Part shown: positions 6,402 to 7,318 of the stretch, piece after piece
How positions within the stretch are numbered: position 1 is the stretch's first letter
How the letters are laid out: each line of letters begins with the position of its first letter
From: an uncultured Bdellovibrio sp.
Lineage (GTDB): Bacteria; Bdellovibrionota; Bdellovibrionia; Bdellovibrionales; Bdellovibrionaceae
Length of the DNA stretch: 7,318 bases
NCBI GenBank assembly: GCA_946480995.1
Contig: CAMLMF010000120.1
Location: forward strand, 1 to 7,318
Direction of reading: 5' to 3'
The notes under the pieces: generated by a model
The model's input: the letters and a program-made list of their open reading frames with translations, nothing else
What the model was told of the DNA's origin: nothing
Database searches by the model: none
Translations under genes and position numbers: made by a program

Positions 6402-6430
6402 TTGACTCTGGGACCCTAAAATGATGAGAT
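6402..6430 (+). promoter_or_regulatory. Candidate promoter of tRNA-Leu, overlapped by an inverted repeat
   Basis: TTGACT (6402-6407, 5 of 6) with a 17-base spacer to TGAGAT (6425-6430, 3 of 6), starting about 25 bases before the mature tRNA. A perfect 7-bp inverted repeat, ACCCTAA (6413-6419) and TTAGGGT (6430-6436), spans the spacer and the end of the -10. Confidence 0.4.
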
Positions 6431-6464
6431 TAGGGTTCTTCAAAGTTCAAAAAGCTTTCGGTGC

Positions 6465-6547
6465 GCGCGAGTGGTGGAATTGGTAGACACGTACGTTTGA
6501 GGGGCGTATGCGCAAGCGTGGGGGTTCAAGTCCCCCCTCGCGCACCA
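6465..6547 (+). tRNA. tRNA-Leu(GAG)
   Basis: An 83-base class II tRNA decoding CUC and CUU. Acceptor stem GCGCGAG (6465-6471) pairs perfectly with CTCGCGC (6537-6543); discriminator A6544 and an encoded CCA (6545-6547) follow. D arm GTG/CAC with loop GAATTGGTAGA; anticodon stem TACGT/GCGTA with one T-G pair around loop TTGAGGG, anticodon GAG at 6499-6501. The variable arm TGCGCAAGCGT has a short CGC/GCG stem, as expected for Leu. T stem GGGGG/CCCCC with loop TTCAAGT. No strong terminator is seen directly after it. Confidence 0.96.
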
Positions 6548-6636
6548 TTTAATTCTAAATTCTCTATCAGCTGAGCTTGATCTTAGTTTCTGAACTATTC
6601 ATTCTCTTCAGCGAAGTACAAGAGGTCGCTTGAGTT

Positions 6637-7043
6637 ATGGATAAAAAAATTCCGGATCTTGCCTCTGTGAGCAAATAAAATTCACAATCGAAGGTGGCTT
6701 CGAAAGTTTCTTCCTCTGTCACTGCAAACACTGTCAGAAAGACACAGGGTCAGCCCACGCAGCAAATTTATTTGCAACATCAGCAAAACTCAATTGGTTG
6801 TCAGGCGAGAATAAAGTCAAGACTTACAATCTGCCAAACACGCGCCACACGAAAAGCTTTTGCCAGGAATGCGGGGCAGCCGTACCAAACCTACAAATGG
6901 ATGGAAAGCTTCTAGTTGTCCCCGCGGGCAGTTTAAATACAGAAGTGACAATCAAACCTACAGCGCACATTTTCTGCAGCAGTCGCGCGTCTTGGGAGGA
7001 CAGTCTTCCTGCAGCTCCCAAGTTCGAAAAACTTCCGAATTAA
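6637..7043 (+). CDS. GFA-family zinc protein, start frameshifted by one base in an A7 run (possible pseudogene or slippage)
   Basis: From 6645 to TAA 7041-7043 one frame encodes a whole GFA (glutathione-dependent formaldehyde-activating/CENP-V) domain. All seven zinc cysteines are present: GSCLC, CHCKHC and FCQEC, followed by the family's GAAVPN and PAGSL stretches and an IFCSSRASWEDSLP end. That frame has a stop at 6642-6644 and no ATG, GTG or TTG before the first cysteines. ATG 6637, ten bases after AGAGGT, reads MDKKIPDLASVSK and stops. It is one base out: eight A instead of seven at 6643-6649 would give MDKKNSGSCLC and a 135-residue protein of normal family length. The cause may be a sequencing or assembly error, a recent mutation, phase variation or polymerase slippage. 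GFA proteins are often annotated as S-hydroxymethylglutathione-forming, but most have unproven functions. Confidence 0.8.
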
Positions 7044-7318
7044 CGGCAAGGTTTGATCAAGATACTTTTGAACTCGCCAGGAACAACTTCGTCTTCCAAA
7101 GTCATCACGATGTCATAACTCACGATGCCTCGGTTGATTTTCAAATCAGCCAAAACGAAACCGCCACCTGTGCCAGAAAAGAAGTAATCTGTTTTTTTGC
7201 TCCAAGCAGTCATCTTTTTAACCACTGTGCTTGCTGAGCCTTTGTAACAAAATACTTCATCTTCAGAAACCGCATTGTCGCTATCAACAAGTTCTTGAAC
7301 GTCGATAAGATTTTTTCC
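7040..7318 (-). CDS. C-terminal part of a protein of unknown function, 5' truncated
   Basis: A continuous frame of 92 residues runs from the window edge to TAA 7042-7040; the true start lies beyond 7318. It begins GKNLIDVQELVDSDNA, continues EVFCYKGSAS, and contains WSKKTDYFFSGTGGGFVLAD, then a beta-rich stretch (INRGIVSYDIVMTLEDEVV) and ends ILIKPCR. The two Cys (in FCYKG and KPCR) and the alternating pattern suggest a small periplasmic or secreted beta protein with a disulfide, which is an inference only. Codon use (GGC, ATC, GAA, TTG) looks like real coding. I do not recognise the family. Confidence 0.7.
   Translation of the reverse strand, partial: GKNLIDVQELVDSDNAVSEDEVFCYKGSASTVVKKMTAWSKKTDYFFSGTGGGFVLADLKINRGIVSYDIVMTLEDEVVPGEFKSILIKPCR

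Noticed and set aside
6465..6547. tRNA-Leu as an integration site
   Set aside because: No repeat of the tRNA 3' end and no integrase are visible within the window.
6860..7237. Plus-strand frame of 125 codons covering the GFA end and the next gene
   Set aside because: It is out of frame with the GFA cysteine pattern and antisense to a continuous coding frame; composition is shadow-like.

Overview
This window looks like chromosome from a Gram-negative, probably predatory deltaproteobacterium-like organism of the Bdellovibrio type. That assignment is an inference. It rests on gene content (a signal-peptide S8 protease with an I9 propeptide and PA insert, a Kef-like antiporter, a class 3 aldehyde dehydrogenase), moderate G+C and SD use; no marker gene settles it. 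I see no mobile element, CRISPR array, rRNA or integration scar.

Layout. Positions 3-107 hold the C-terminal tail of a family 2 polyprenyl-phosphate glycosyltransferase. A gene-poor stretch with a 12-bp palindrome follows. Next comes a secreted subtilisin-like protease (455-2095, +) closed by two tandem terminator hairpins. Then a cation:proton antiporter with an unusual C-terminal arrangement (2189-4408, +), probably read from a leaderless mRNA. It converges on an aldehyde dehydrogenase (4435-5838, -), and a single 8-bp hairpin fills the 26-bp gap between them.

The stretch 5839-6464 is the least ordinary part. It holds a short gene on the minus strand (6087-6209, 40 residues) with a perfect Shine-Dalgarno, one predicted membrane helix and its own strong terminator (5994-6022). 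Upstream of it lie three adjacent hairpins (6225-6302) and a perfect 17-bp palindrome (6345-6361). This looks like a small membrane protein under a structured RNA leader; I do not recognise the family.

A tRNA-Leu(GAG) with encoded CCA lies at 6465-6547. After it is a complete GFA-domain zinc protein (6637-7043, +) whose only plausible ATG is out of frame by one base, across a run of seven A. One extra A would give an intact 135-residue protein. It converges on a partial minus-strand gene of unknown function (7040-7318) whose stop codon overlaps its own within TTAA.

The genes look like separate transcription units rather than one pathway: nearly every gene has its own terminator or its own orientation.
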